In this document: positions 20,286 to 28,819 of the stretch, in pieces
Layout: every line of letters starts with the position of its first letter
Numbering within the stretch: the first letter of the stretch is position 1
DNA from: Marinobacter santoriniensis NKSG1
GTDB lineage: Bacteria > Pseudomonadota > Gammaproteobacteria > Pseudomonadales > Oleiphilaceae
Length of the DNA stretch: 64,000 nucleotides
NCBI RefSeq assembly: GCF_000347775.1
Contig: NZ_APAT01000013.1
Span: forward strand, 124,001-188,000
Direction of reading: 5' to 3'
Notes under the pieces: generated by a model
What the model was told of the DNA's origin: nothing
The model's database searches: none
What the model saw: the letters and a program-made list of their open reading frames with translations, nothing else
Made by a program: the position numbers and the translations under genes

Positions 20286-20485
20286 GTTGGTCGGTGCCTT
20301 GCTATGGGTTCGTGTGGGCATGCTGGCGGGCTTCCCTCTTGGCGCTATTATGGTAGAGAAATGCGTCGACACAAGGGGCGTACTCATGCGTAAAAGCACG
20401 CATTCCCGCCTGGTTGTGTGGATGTGGGCTCGAGCGTATTGTTGCGCAAAATATCGGCACGACCTTCAGGGAGGAATGCCATTTC

Positions 20486-21985
20486 ATGTCCCGTTTGCTT
20501 ATTGTTGTCGACCGCGCCACGGACTGGGCGCCTTATTATCCCAGCGAGGACGTGCTCACGTTCGAACAGTACCTCCATTTTACCTCCTCCGGAACGGCTC
20601 GGGTCCGTGTCATCAACCTGTGTCAGAGTGCCCGTTACCTGAGTCAGGGATACTATTGCTCCCTGCTGGCGGAAGCCCGCGGGCACAACGTTGTGCCTTC
20701 GGTGATGACGCTGAATGATCTTAGCCGGAAAGGGCTGTTTTCACTGGAGCTGACCGAGCTGGATCCCAGCGTGATTCAATGGCTTGAGGAATCCGGGGCC
20801 AGAGTTCGCCCGGGTCATGATGACAGTGGTGCCACCCACGAAGTCCGGGTGCGGACCTACTTTGGCCAGGTTCAGCATCCTGAGCTCAAGCCGGTCGCCA
20901 GGGCGTTGTTCGAACATTTTCCCTGTCCCGTTCTTGAGGTTGTATTCAAGCGCCGGAAGGCCTGGCAGATTGAGTCCATGCGCCCGGCGTCTCCTGCGGA
21001 TCTTTCAGAGAGCGAGCAGGACGTATTTGCTGCTGCCCTGGATCGATTCAGTACTATCGTCTGGCGGAAGCCCAGAACCCGACGCCGGTATCGATTCGAT
21101 CTGGCTATGCTGGTCAACCCTGATGAAGCCATGCCGCCGAGTGATGAGGCAGCTCTGAAACGCTTCGAGAAAGCGGGGCGGAAACTGGGAATCAATGTGG
21201 AACGGATTACCCGCCGGGATTACATGCGCCTGCCGGAATACGACGGTCTTTTCATTCGTGAGACCACCGCCATTGATCACCACACCTACCGATTTGCACG
21301 CAAGGCGGAGGCGGAAGGCCTGGTAGTCATCGACGATCCGGTCTCCATTCTGCGCTGCACCAATAAGGTGTTCCTGGCCGATCTGCTGAAAAACAACAAG
21401 GTGCCGACCCCGCGAACCCTGATTATCTCGAAGGATCAGAAAGACGCGGTGGATCGTATCGTCAGCGAGTTGGGCTTCCCCGTGGTGATCAAGATCCCCG
21501 ATGGCGCCTTTTCCCGGGGAGTCACCAAGGCGAAAGACGAAAAAGAACTCAAGGCCGGGCTGCGCGACCTGTTTCGGCAGTCCGCCCTGGTGCTGGCCCA
21601 GGAGTATCTGTACACCGACTATGACTGGCGGATCGGGGTACTTGGCGGACGTGCGATATACGCCTGTAAGTATATGATGGTGAAGGGGCACTGGCAGATA
21701 TACCAGCACGGTGAGTCCCGGGTGGAAAGTGGCGGATTCGAGACCCTTCCCACTTTTGAGGTGCCTCGCAACGTGATTCAGGCTTCGCTGAACGCGACCC
21801 GTTTGATTGGCAACGGTCTTTACGGTGTGGACCTCAAACAGTCCGGCAACCGGGTGGCCGTTATTGAAGTCAACGACAATCCGAGCATCGATTCCGGCGT
21901 TGAGGACAAGTTCCTTGGCGGCGAGTTATATACCCTTGTGATGCAGGAATTTCTCTCAAGGATGGAAGCAAAGCGCCGGGCCTGA
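20486..21985 (+). CDS. RimK-family ATP-grasp ligase with RLAN N-terminal domain
   Basis: A 499-residue protein. The N-terminal 200 residues (MSRLLIVVDRATDWAPYYPSEDVLTF) match the RLAN domain found before some RimK ligases. The C-terminal half is ATP-grasp: CTNKVFLADLLKNNKVPTPRTL, FPVVIKIPDGAFSRGV, and the metal-binding EVNDNPSIDSGVEDK. Family members add amino acids, often glutamate, to a carboxylate of a protein or small molecule; the acceptor here is unknown. ATG 20486 follows GGGAGG by 11 nt. It is divergent from the GNAT-C39 gene. Confidence 0.88.
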   Translation: MSRLLIVVDRATDWAPYYPSEDVLTFEQYLHFTSSGTARVRVINLCQSARYLSQGYYCSLLAEARGHNVVPSVMTLNDLSRKGLFSLELTELDPSVIQWLEESGARVRPGHDDSGATHEVRVRTYFGQVQHPELKPVARALFEHFPCPVLEVVFKRRKAWQIESMRPASPADLSESEQDVFAAALDRFSTIVWRKPRTRRRYRFDLAMLVNPDEAMPPSDEAALKRFEKAGRKLGINVERITRRDYMRLPEYDGLFIRETTAIDHHTYRFARKAEAEGLVVIDDPVSILRCTNKVFLADLLKNNKVPTPRTLIISKDQKDAVDRIVSELGFPVVIKIPDGAFSRGVTKAKDEKELKAGLRDLFRQSALVLAQEYLYTDYDWRIGVLGGRAIYACKYMMVKGHWQIYQHGESRVESGGFETLPTFEVPRNVIQASLNATRLIGNGLYGVDLKQSGNRVAVIEVNDNPSIDSGVEDKFLGGELYTLVMQEFLSRMEAKRRA

Positions 21986-22000
21986 TGAGGCCCGGTTGTT

Positions 22001-23161
22001 TCAGTCTTCGCCGATCCAGACGCGGACACTGCCGAACCAGGGGTAGCCGGAGAGTGTTTCGCGGACCTGCTCGGATGTTATACCACCTGTCTTATCAGGT
22101 GAGTCGAAGAACAACTCCAGGTGCACCTGATTTCTCAGGTAGTGCAGGCGGATGCGACTGTCGACAGGCAACTCCCCGAAATGCCGTGTGAGGGTCTGGA
22201 GAACATCCTGCCGCGAGGGTAGTGCTTCCGAGGTCGGCATTTCGTCCTCGTCATTCTCGGCATCGATATGAAAGTTGATGTCGCGGATGTTGTCCAGGGT
22301 ATCGCGCATTCCAGATACGACCCGCATGCCGATCTGGTGCCCCTCGGACACACTGATCTCCGGCCGAACCACGAGGTGCACGTCCAGAAGAATGTCGTGC
22401 CCCATCCGGCGGCTGCGCAGTTCGTGAACGTGACGTACGCCGTCGGTCTCACGGGCAATGGACTTGAGCATCTCGGTATCCTCTACCGAGAGTCCGGTAT
22501 CGACCAGTTCCTTTACGCTGTCCCAGGTGAATTTCCAGCCGATGTGAATGATGATGAGCGCAATCACGACCGCCGCCAGCAGATCAAGCCAGACCCAGCC
22601 CAGCATCGCGCCTGCCGTGGAGGCCAGTACCACCACTGATGAGAAGGCATCGGTACGGCTGTGCCATGCATTGGCAATGATCAGATCGGAGCGGATGGCC
22701 TGGCCAACCCGACGGGTGTAGTGGTAGATCCACTCCTTGCCGGCAACGGACAGCCCCGCGGCAACAAGAACCGGCCATTCCGGGACCTGATCAGCACCAC
22801 CCTCAAAAAGACGTATCAGGTATTCCCAGCCCAGGGCCGCGCCGACAGCAATCAGAATACTGCCCAGCAGCAATGTGCCGAACGTTTCGATTCGCTGGTG
22901 TCCATAGGGGTGATCTTCATCCGGTTCCTGACGGGAAACCCGCATGACTCCCAGAACCAGAAGATCGGACGCAACGTCGGTGAACGAATGAACGCCATCG
23001 ACTACCAATGCCTGGGAATGAAAAAGTACACCTCCGATGACTTTTATCACACCCAGTACTGCATCGAGGATCATTCCTATAATGGTGACCCGGGCAGCAG
23101 CTTTCATTTCGCCGTTCAAAGCCTCCTGACTTTGTCGAGCGGGCGAGGCGGGTTGTTCCAT
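22001..23161 (-). CDS. cation diffusion facilitator family transporter
   Basis: A 386-residue inner-membrane divalent metal/proton antiporter. Two HxxxD-type metal sites are visible, HSQALVVDGVHSFTDVASD in helix 2 and NAWHSRTDAFSSVVVLAS in helix 5. The hydrophobic profile fits six helices, followed by a cytosolic metallochaperone-like domain. The C-terminal part is about 80 residues longer than FieF. The start has GGAG 8 nt upstream. The metal (Zn, Fe, Co or Mn) cannot be called from sequence alone. Confidence 0.92.
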   Translation of the reverse strand: MEQPASPARQSQEALNGEMKAAARVTIIGMILDAVLGVIKVIGGVLFHSQALVVDGVHSFTDVASDLLVLGVMRVSRQEPDEDHPYGHQRIETFGTLLLGSILIAVGAALGWEYLIRLFEGGADQVPEWPVLVAAGLSVAGKEWIYHYTRRVGQAIRSDLIIANAWHSRTDAFSSVVVLASTAGAMLGWVWLDLLAAVVIALIIIHIGWKFTWDSVKELVDTGLSVEDTEMLKSIARETDGVRHVHELRSRRMGHDILLDVHLVVRPEISVSEGHQIGMRVVSGMRDTLDNIRDINFHIDAENDEDEMPTSEALPSRQDVLQTLTRHFGELPVDSRIRLHYLRNQVHLELFFDSPDKTGGITSEQVRETLSGYPWFGSVRVWIGED

Positions 23162-23262
23162 TCATGACACTCCGGTGGAATCTGAGGGGGCGAGTATACC
23201 CCTAAACAGGGAGGCTTGTGAGGGGGGCGCGTCTGCATTACCGGCTTGGCTAATTGTGCGAT

Positions 23263-23536
23263 TTATGCACATGGTTGCGAATTGATGACAGAGTTCTCAA
23301 ATTGGCGCATCACTGGGAAAAACCCGAAAGACCTCTATAAGACACTGAAAAATAAGGATAAAATAACTGGTTAAAAAATGATCAATCTGTAGACTGGCGC
23401 AGTTATCAAGGGCTGGCAACGCTTGCCCCTCGATTTTCAACAGGGTTATCCACAGATTTCGTGGAAAAGCGTGTGGGAGGTTCGTTCTTCAACCATTTAC
23501 GTGTCATGGAAGGTAAACACGGGATGCTGTGGAAAA
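23263..23536. promoter_or_regulatory. intergenic cluster of DnaA boxes upstream of pyrD
   Basis: The 417-bp gap between the CDF gene and pyrD holds TTATGCACA (23263, plus), the consensus TTATCCACA (23446, plus), TTTTCCACA (23528-23536, minus) and a one-mismatch TTTTCCACG (23460-23468, minus). Three match TTWTNCACA exactly. Between the first two lies an AT-rich run with a GATC around 23340-23390. No dnaA, dnaN or gidA is near, so this is not the usual origin context; a DnaA titration or regulatory site is possible. Confidence 0.5.
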
Positions 23537-23578
23537 CTTCCGGTATACTCCCGCAGCAGATTTTGCTGGAGTTTCAAG

Positions 23579-24607
23579 ATGTACGGTGCTATTCGAAACC
23601 TTCTGTTTCGCCTGCCTCCCGAACAGGCTCATAACCTGGCGTTGAGCAGCCTCGATCTTGCGCAGAAGCTGGGCATGCTCAGCCTTTTTGCCCCGAAGAT
23701 AGATGCATTGCCTGTCAATGTTATGGGGCTGGATTTTCCCAACCCGGTTGGTCTGGCGGCCGGGCTCGACAAGAATGCGGATCACCTCGATGCACTCGGT
23801 ACGCTGGGATTCGGTTTTATTGAAGTGGGCACGGTCACGCCCCGTCCTCAGCCGGGTAATCCTCAGCCGCGGATGTTTCGGCTGCCGGAGCACCAGGCGA
23901 TCATTAACCGGATGGGGTTCAATAACGAAGGTCTCGATCACCTGATTGATCGGGTCCAGCGGCGGAAATATAAGGGTATCCTCGGCATAAACGTGGGTAA
24001 GAACAAGGACACTCCCGCCGACGAATCCGATTCGGACTACCGTCGTGGGATTGCTGCGGTCTATGCCCATGCAGACTACATCACCGTCAATGTTTCTTCG
24101 CCGAATACGCCGGGCCTGCGGGATCTTCAGTTCGGCGATGCTCTCAAGACGCTGTTGAGCGCTATCAAGCAGGAGCAGCTGCGGTGTGAGCAACAGTTTG
24201 GTCGTTATGTACCGATTGCTGTGAAAATCGCTCCGGATATGGACGACACGGGTATCCGCTTCGTTGCAAATGCTTTGATCGAGACCGGACTGGATGGCGT
24301 TATCGCAACCAACACCACCATCAGTCGAGATGCGGTCGCCGGCCACAGGCATGCAGAGGAAGCCGGAGGCTTGAGTGGTGCTCCGGTTCGCGAGGCGTCG
24401 CTGAGGGTGATACAAGGGCTGTATGCCGAGCTCGGAGAGCGCCTGCCAATTATCGGCGTTGGCGGTATTAACGACGGCGAGAGTGCGGCGGAGAAGGTGC
24501 GCGCCGGGGCGAAACTGGTACAGATCTACACCGGTTTCATTTACCGGGGTCCGGCACTGATCGGAGAAGCGGTGGAAGCCATCCGGCAGGAGATTTCCGG
24601 GAGCTGA
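23579..24607 (+). CDS. pyrD: dihydroorotate dehydrogenase (quinone), class 2
   Basis: A 342-residue FMN enzyme that oxidises dihydroorotate to orotate and reduces quinone at the inner membrane. The N-terminal helices (FRLPPEQAHNLALSSL) form the quinone tunnel. GFIEVGTVTPRPQPGNPQPRMFRLPEH and NRMGFNNEG follow. The catalytic serine is in VNVSSPNTPGLRDLQ, as class 2 requires. The start is ATG 23579 with GGAG 8 nt upstream; the 52-codon extension to 23423 runs through DnaA boxes and is rejected. Confidence 0.96.
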   Translation: MYGAIRNLLFRLPPEQAHNLALSSLDLAQKLGMLSLFAPKIDALPVNVMGLDFPNPVGLAAGLDKNADHLDALGTLGFGFIEVGTVTPRPQPGNPQPRMFRLPEHQAIINRMGFNNEGLDHLIDRVQRRKYKGILGINVGKNKDTPADESDSDYRRGIAAVYAHADYITVNVSSPNTPGLRDLQFGDALKTLLSAIKQEQLRCEQQFGRYVPIAVKIAPDMDDTGIRFVANALIETGLDGVIATNTTISRDAVAGHRHAEEAGGLSGAPVREASLRVIQGLYAELGERLPIIGVGGINDGESAAEKVRAGAKLVQIYTGFIYRGPALIGEAVEAIRQEISGS

Positions 24608-24616
24608 AAAAAAGAT

Positions 24617-24635
24617 GGGCCCGCCAAGCGGGCCC
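24617..24635. terminator. terminator between pyrD and rmf
   Basis: An 8-bp stem GGGCCCGC/GCGGGCCC closes on a CAA loop. On the minus strand it runs into seven Ts, so it best suits transcription leaving rmf; on the plus strand it stands 9 bp after the pyrD stop but has a weak tail. Confidence 0.75.
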
Positions 24636-24755
24636 TTGCGGGGAATGAACCCCGTTGCGCTTCTTCGCATGGTACGGGGCGGGAGGCCCCGTTTGGGTTG
24701 CTCTTGCTACTGCATCAAATTGTGTAAAAAGATCAGATCAGGTTTCGGGGTTTGT

Positions 24756-24968
24756 CTAGGCAGACGTTACGTCGGCCAGCCTGTGGATACCGGATACGCC
24801 GGTCATGCCCTCCCAGTTATCTTGTCGGCCTTCACGCCACCCGTTTAACCATTCCTGGCGGACCTCGGGTTGTTCAATCGGGCAGGTGTCTTTGGATTTA
24901 CCGGACACGCCAGCGAGATAACCCCGCTTGTATGCACGAGCGTGCATGTCTCTTTTCTGTCTTTTCAT
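24756..24968 (-). CDS. rmf: ribosome modulation factor
   Basis: A 70-residue protein beginning MKRQKRDMHARAYKRGYLAG, with the Rmf signature AYKRGYLAGVSGKSKDTCP and WLNGWREGRQDN. Rmf pairs 70S ribosomes into inactive 100S dimers in stationary phase. It is longer than the E. coli protein (55) at the C-terminus, as in pseudomonads. ATG 24968 has GAGGA upstream; the 29-codon extension to 25055 is rejected. It lies between pyrD and rlmKL, a conserved pseudomonad neighbourhood. Confidence 0.93.
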   Translation of the reverse strand: MKRQKRDMHARAYKRGYLAGVSGKSKDTCPIEQPEVRQEWLNGWREGRQDNWEGMTGVSGIHRLADVTSA

Positions 24969-24999
24969 GCCGTTCCTCACTGATGGATTAACAGAACAA

Positions 25000-25211
25000 G
25001 CGTGTACACTTCTGCAGTGACCGTGGCAATTGGATTTCCCTCCGGGATAACCCACTATTGCCAGCTCAGGCCAGAGCAGTCAGGATCCTGTTAACGGAGG
25101 CTTTTTCGACCTCCGGAACGACGCGTCAGTTACAAGGTAGAACGAACGTTCGGCGCGTGTACACTAATTATTTCATCTATATGACGCGATTCTTATATTT
25201 TGATGAAATAA
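25000..25211. promoter_or_regulatory. divergent rmf/rlmKL regulatory region with repeated palindromes
   Basis: This 318-bp intergenic region has no gene. It holds two copies of GCGTGTACACT (25000-25010 and 25155-25165), whose core GTGTACAC is palindromic. A CGAACGTTCG palindrome lies at 25143-25152. A 10-bp inverted repeat TTATTTCATC/GATGAAATAA (25168-25177, 25202-25211) encloses a 24-bp AT-rich loop. The first GTGTACAC copy is 31 bp before the rmf start. No regulator can be named. Confidence 0.45.
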
Positions 25212-25286
25212 AAACGACGCGGTCTCTGGATAAGTACCGCGAAAACGGAAACTTACCCAATCGGCTTTTTCAATCAGGAGTTCCCA

Positions 25287-27461
25287 TTGTCCAGACGTGT
25301 CTTTTTTGTAACCTGCCCCAAGGGTGTCGAATACCTTTTGGCGGATGAAATCCAGGCGTTCGGCCTGGAGCTGGTTCGACACTCGCCCGCCGGCGTCTGG
25401 GCGGAGGGTGACCTTGCAGCGGGCTATCGCACCTGTTTGTGGTCGAGGCTGGCCAACCGGGTCATCCTTCATGTCGCGGAAGTGGACGCGGCCAACGAGA
25501 ACGCCCTGTACGAGGGCGTGCTCGGGGTCGACTGGTCATCGCATATTCCTGAGCGGGGCAGTTTCCGGGTGACCTTCCTGGGGCAGAACCAGGCGATCCG
25601 CAACACGCAGTTTGGCGCCCAACGGGTAAAAGACGGCATCGTCGACAGTTTCCGGGCGGCCGGCGCCCAGCGCCCGTCGGTTGCCCCTAAAAGCCCGGAT
25701 GTGGCCGTGTCGGCCCGTCTCCATCGGAACCGGCTGTCGCTGGGTATCGACCTGAGTGGTCACAGTCTGCACATGCGGGGGTATCGCACGGAAAAGGGCA
25801 TTGCGCCGTTGAAGGAAAACCTGGCTGCGGCCCTGTTGTATCGGGCGGGCTGGCCCGAAATCGCAGCGGCCGGTGGTGATTTTGTTGACCCGATGTGTGG
25901 TTCGGGAACGCTGTTGATCGAAGCGGCCATGATGGCTCTGGATATTGCGCCGGGTCGCCGACAGGAGGGATTCGGTTTCGAGAAATGGCCGGGTCACCAA
26001 CCGGAGATCTGGTTGGAGCTGAAGCAGGAGGCAGAGCGCCGGGCCCACGAGGGTAAGCAGGCCCGTGTTCCGACATTTGCCGGATTTGATCAGGATTCCC
26101 GGGTTATTGCGACGGCCTGGAAGAACATAGCGCGTGCCGGGCTGGAGGGCATCGTCCATGTTGAAGCCCGTCCGGTCGAATCGTTTACTCGTGAGGAAAA
26201 ATGGTCACAGCGCGGGTTGGTTCTGACCAATCCCCCGTATGGTGAGCGCCTCAGTGAGCGGAGGGAGCTATCCTCATTGTACGAAGCGCTGGGGAAAGCG
26301 GTGAAAAATGCCGTGCCGGGCTGGCGGATGGCGGTATTCACCGGCGCCCCGGAGTTTGGCAAATCGATCGGGCTGCGGAGCTTCAAGCAGTACAAGCTTT
26401 TCAACGGAAAGTTGCCTGCGCAATTGCTGCTCTTCGAGGTAGACGAGGCCAACGCCATGACGCCCCGGGATCCGGACAGATCGGGAGAGATCCGTCCGCG
26501 AATCGCAAATGAGGAGCGGGCGTCGATGCTTCGTAATCGCCTGAAGAAGAATCTGAAAACGATCGGACAGTGGGCAAGGAAACAGGGGATTGGTTGTTAT
26601 CGGGTTTACGATGCGGACATGCCTGAATACGCCCTGGCAATCGATCTCTATGAGGGGCGCGTTCATGTTCAGGAATACGCCGCGCCCAAAACGGTGGACG
26701 AGAGGGCGGCCCGGGAACGCCTTGCGGAAGCGCTGGCGGTAATTCCGGAGGTCCTGGGCGTTGATCCTGCGGATCTCATCTGCAAGCAACGTCAGCGTCA
26801 GGCGGGAACCCAGCAATACGAAAAGCAGTCCGCAACCGGCGAATTCATGACCGTACACGAGTATGGCTGCGCGCTCCGGGTCAATCTGAAAGATTACCTG
26901 GATACCGGGCTGTTTCTGGATCACCGACCGGTCCGATACTGGATCCAGACCCATGCAAAGGGGCAGCGATTCCTGAACCTGTTCTGCTACACGGGTGCTG
27001 CTTCGGTTCATGCTGCGGCAGGTGGCGCCAGCCGTTCCCTGGGCCTCGATATGTCAAAGACTTATGTGAACTGGGCGCGCGAGAATCTGGCGCTCAATGG
27101 GGCGGATTCGAGAAAACATCGGGTCGAGCAGGCAGACTGTCTCGCCTGGCTGGCGGAGAAGCCTTCGCCGGATCAGCGGTTTGATCTGATTTTTATGGAT
27201 CCTCCCACCTTCTCGAATTCTGCACGGATGCAGGGTGTTCTCGATATTCAGAAGGATCATGCCATGCTGATCCGGCAAGCAATGAGCCGACTGACATCGG
27301 ACGGCCTGCTGATCTTTTCGAACAATTTCCGTCGGTTCAGGCTGGACGAATCACTGGCGTCGGAGTTTATGGTGGAGGAAGTTTCCAGAAGCACCATTGA
27401 CCGGGATTTTCAGCGCAACCCGAAAATCCACCGCTGCTGGCACATTCGGCATCTGTCCTGA
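25287..27461 (+). CDS. rlmL: bifunctional 23S rRNA methyltransferase RlmKL
   Basis: A 724-residue fusion that makes m2G2445 (RlmL half) and m7G2069 (RlmK half) in 23S rRNA. A THUMP domain lies at about residues 45-160. The first Rossmann methyltransferase has DPMCGSGTLLIEAAMMA and TNPPYGERLS. The second begins near residue 500, with FLNLFCYTGAASVHAA and FMDPPTFSNS. The start is TTG 25287 with CAGGAG 6 nt upstream. Length matches E. coli RlmL (702). Confidence 0.96.
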   Translation: MSRRVFFVTCPKGVEYLLADEIQAFGLELVRHSPAGVWAEGDLAAGYRTCLWSRLANRVILHVAEVDAANENALYEGVLGVDWSSHIPERGSFRVTFLGQNQAIRNTQFGAQRVKDGIVDSFRAAGAQRPSVAPKSPDVAVSARLHRNRLSLGIDLSGHSLHMRGYRTEKGIAPLKENLAAALLYRAGWPEIAAAGGDFVDPMCGSGTLLIEAAMMALDIAPGRRQEGFGFEKWPGHQPEIWLELKQEAERRAHEGKQARVPTFAGFDQDSRVIATAWKNIARAGLEGIVHVEARPVESFTREEKWSQRGLVLTNPPYGERLSERRELSSLYEALGKAVKNAVPGWRMAVFTGAPEFGKSIGLRSFKQYKLFNGKLPAQLLLFEVDEANAMTPRDPDRSGEIRPRIANEERASMLRNRLKKNLKTIGQWARKQGIGCYRVYDADMPEYALAIDLYEGRVHVQEYAAPKTVDERAARERLAEALAVIPEVLGVDPADLICKQRQRQAGTQQYEKQSATGEFMTVHEYGCALRVNLKDYLDTGLFLDHRPVRYWIQTHAKGQRFLNLFCYTGAASVHAAAGGASRSLGLDMSKTYVNWARENLALNGADSRKHRVEQADCLAWLAEKPSPDQRFDLIFMDPPTFSNSARMQGVLDIQKDHAMLIRQAMSRLTSDGLLIFSNNFRRFRLDESLASEFMVEEVSRSTIDRDFQRNPKIHRCWHIRHLS

Positions 27462-27482
27462 CCACCGGTTTCGTCGGGCGGC

Positions 27483-28112
27483 TCAAAACTCGTAACGGAG
27501 ACCGCCCGAGAACTGGAAGCTGTTTACCTTGGTATCCGTGTCTTCAAAGAGTTTGCCGCCCTCGAAAACCAGATAGGTATCGTCCATCACTTCAAAGTCC
27601 ATGCCCGCAATCCAGCTGACTGCGAAGCTGCTTGCCGGAAACTCCTCGCCAAAATTCCGGTACAGGGCGTTACGGTCCGCGTCCGGATTCTTCAGCTCCG
27701 CCTTGCCCTGGATGTAGGAGAAGCCAAACTGGCCGTAGAGATTGGCATAGTCGGTGATCGGATAGTGCATGCCAAGATACCAGCTGGCGTAATAATCGAC
27801 CGCCAGGGTGAGGTCACTGCCGGGGACCTCTGCATCCTGGTAACCGGCTCCGGCCCGTAACTCGGCGTGGAAAAGGTCGGAAATATGACCACCCACCACC
27901 AGGGTGCCAGCCTGTCCCCAGGCCCTTTCCGTTGCCGGACCAATGGAACGGTGCTGCATGGTGGTCGCCAGCAGGCCGATGTAGTGCTTGTCGGCCCTGG
28001 GTTTTTCGGTGACCTCCTTTTCCTGCGCGTGGGCGACCGAGCTCGCCAACAGCGCCGTCAGGCAGGCTGGCACCAGGACGGCGCCGAGGGCGGTGTTCAC
28101 AACCTGTTTCAT
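27483..28112 (-). CDS. small outer-membrane beta-barrel protein
   Basis: A 209-residue exported protein of unknown function. A signal peptide ends at SSVAHA before QEKE. The mature part alternates polar and aromatic residues in strand-length blocks (YYASWYLGMHYPI, NLYGQFGFSYIQG, SFQFSGGLRYEF) and ends in Phe, the usual outer-membrane assembly signal. This is the general OmpA-like/OMP_b-brl pattern of about eight strands. No peptidoglycan-binding domain is present. A short inverted repeat GTAAC-N5-GTTAC lies upstream at 28162-28176. Confidence 0.75.
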   Translation of the reverse strand: MKQVVNTALGAVLVPACLTALLASSVAHAQEKEVTEKPRADKHYIGLLATTMQHRSIGPATERAWGQAGTLVVGGHISDLFHAELRAGAGYQDAEVPGSDLTLAVDYYASWYLGMHYPITDYANLYGQFGFSYIQGKAELKNPDADRNALYRNFGEEFPASSFAVSWIAGMDFEVMDDTYLVFEGGKLFEDTDTKVNSFQFSGGLRYEF

Positions 28113-28221
28113 GGATTTCCGGTTTCCTGAAAGCTGAGCGTTTGGGCCGATTCTGCCTTCTGTAACGTATTGTTACGTCGACCCGCGTCACACTTCCCCG
28201 CCTTTCGCAGGGGGCAGGGTG

Positions 28222-28704
28222 TCAGTGATCGAGAAGACCTTCTTCTTTCGCCAGCAGGAGCAGGGCATAGACGCCGTTTTCCGGCAGTTGCGGTTCCAGG
28301 CCTTCCTCGATCATCAACTGGTGACGTCTATCTTCCAGCGCTTCCTGGTCGATCCCGGTGATCAGTTCGCTGATCGGCGCAATTTCAAAGGGAGGGTCCT
28401 GTTGAATGGCACCGAAGATCAGGTCAACCAGCACCTCATCCGGATCCAGTCCATCCACGTACACGGTCTGGTCGGGCAAATCCTGGTGGAGTTCCCGGGC
28501 AAGCTCAATCACGGGTACCCCCTGTTCCTCCAGGTACCTGAGGTCAACGTCGCCGAGATCGCCATCGTCCGGTAACCAGGCATCCTCCGGTGCAATCACC
28601 ACGGTCTTCATCCGGCCGTCTTCCAGGGACCAGGCCATGGCAACGGGGAACAGCGCGTCGTCGGTCTGACAGTATTCGATGTCGAGGAATCGGGGTAAAG
28701 CCAA
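28222..28704 (-). CDS. exonuclease-fold protein with degenerate active site (putative)
   Basis: A 160-residue protein that I do not recognise by name. Its start MALPRFLDIEYCQ, then LFPVAMAWSLEDG and QTVYVDGLDPDEVLVDLIF, resembles the ribonuclease-H-fold 3'-5' exonucleases of the Rv2179c-like type, with Asp8/Glu10 and Asp84 or Asp88 in place. The C-terminal H-x(3,4)-D motif appears lost (LPENGVYALLL). I chose TTG 28704, which has GGAG 7 nt upstream, over ATG 28749. It is divergent from the aminopeptidase gene. Confidence 0.6.
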   Translation of the reverse strand: MALPRFLDIEYCQTDDALFPVAMAWSLEDGRMKTVVIAPEDAWLPDDGDLGDVDLRYLEEQGVPVIELARELHQDLPDQTVYVDGLDPDEVLVDLIFGAIQQDPPFEIAPISELITGIDQEALEDRRHQLMIEEGLEPQLPENGVYALLLLAKEEGLLDH

Positions 28705-28819
28705 GGTCGCACTCCGCTTGAGCTGAGAGGTGAGTATAGGGAATGTCACTATGGCCTGTAGGAGCCATTATCGCTTCATGCCATACTGTGCGCGCCATTA
28801 TCAATCAATCAGGGACATC

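Noticed and set aside
23263-23536. Chromosomal replication origin
   Set aside because: DnaA boxes and AT-richness are present, but no dnaA-dnaN, gidA/mnmG or rpmH neighbours; a titration or regulatory site is more likely.
23423-23578. 52-codon extension of pyrD
   Set aside because: It runs through DnaA boxes and has no ribosome site; ATG 23579 has one and gives the family N-terminus.
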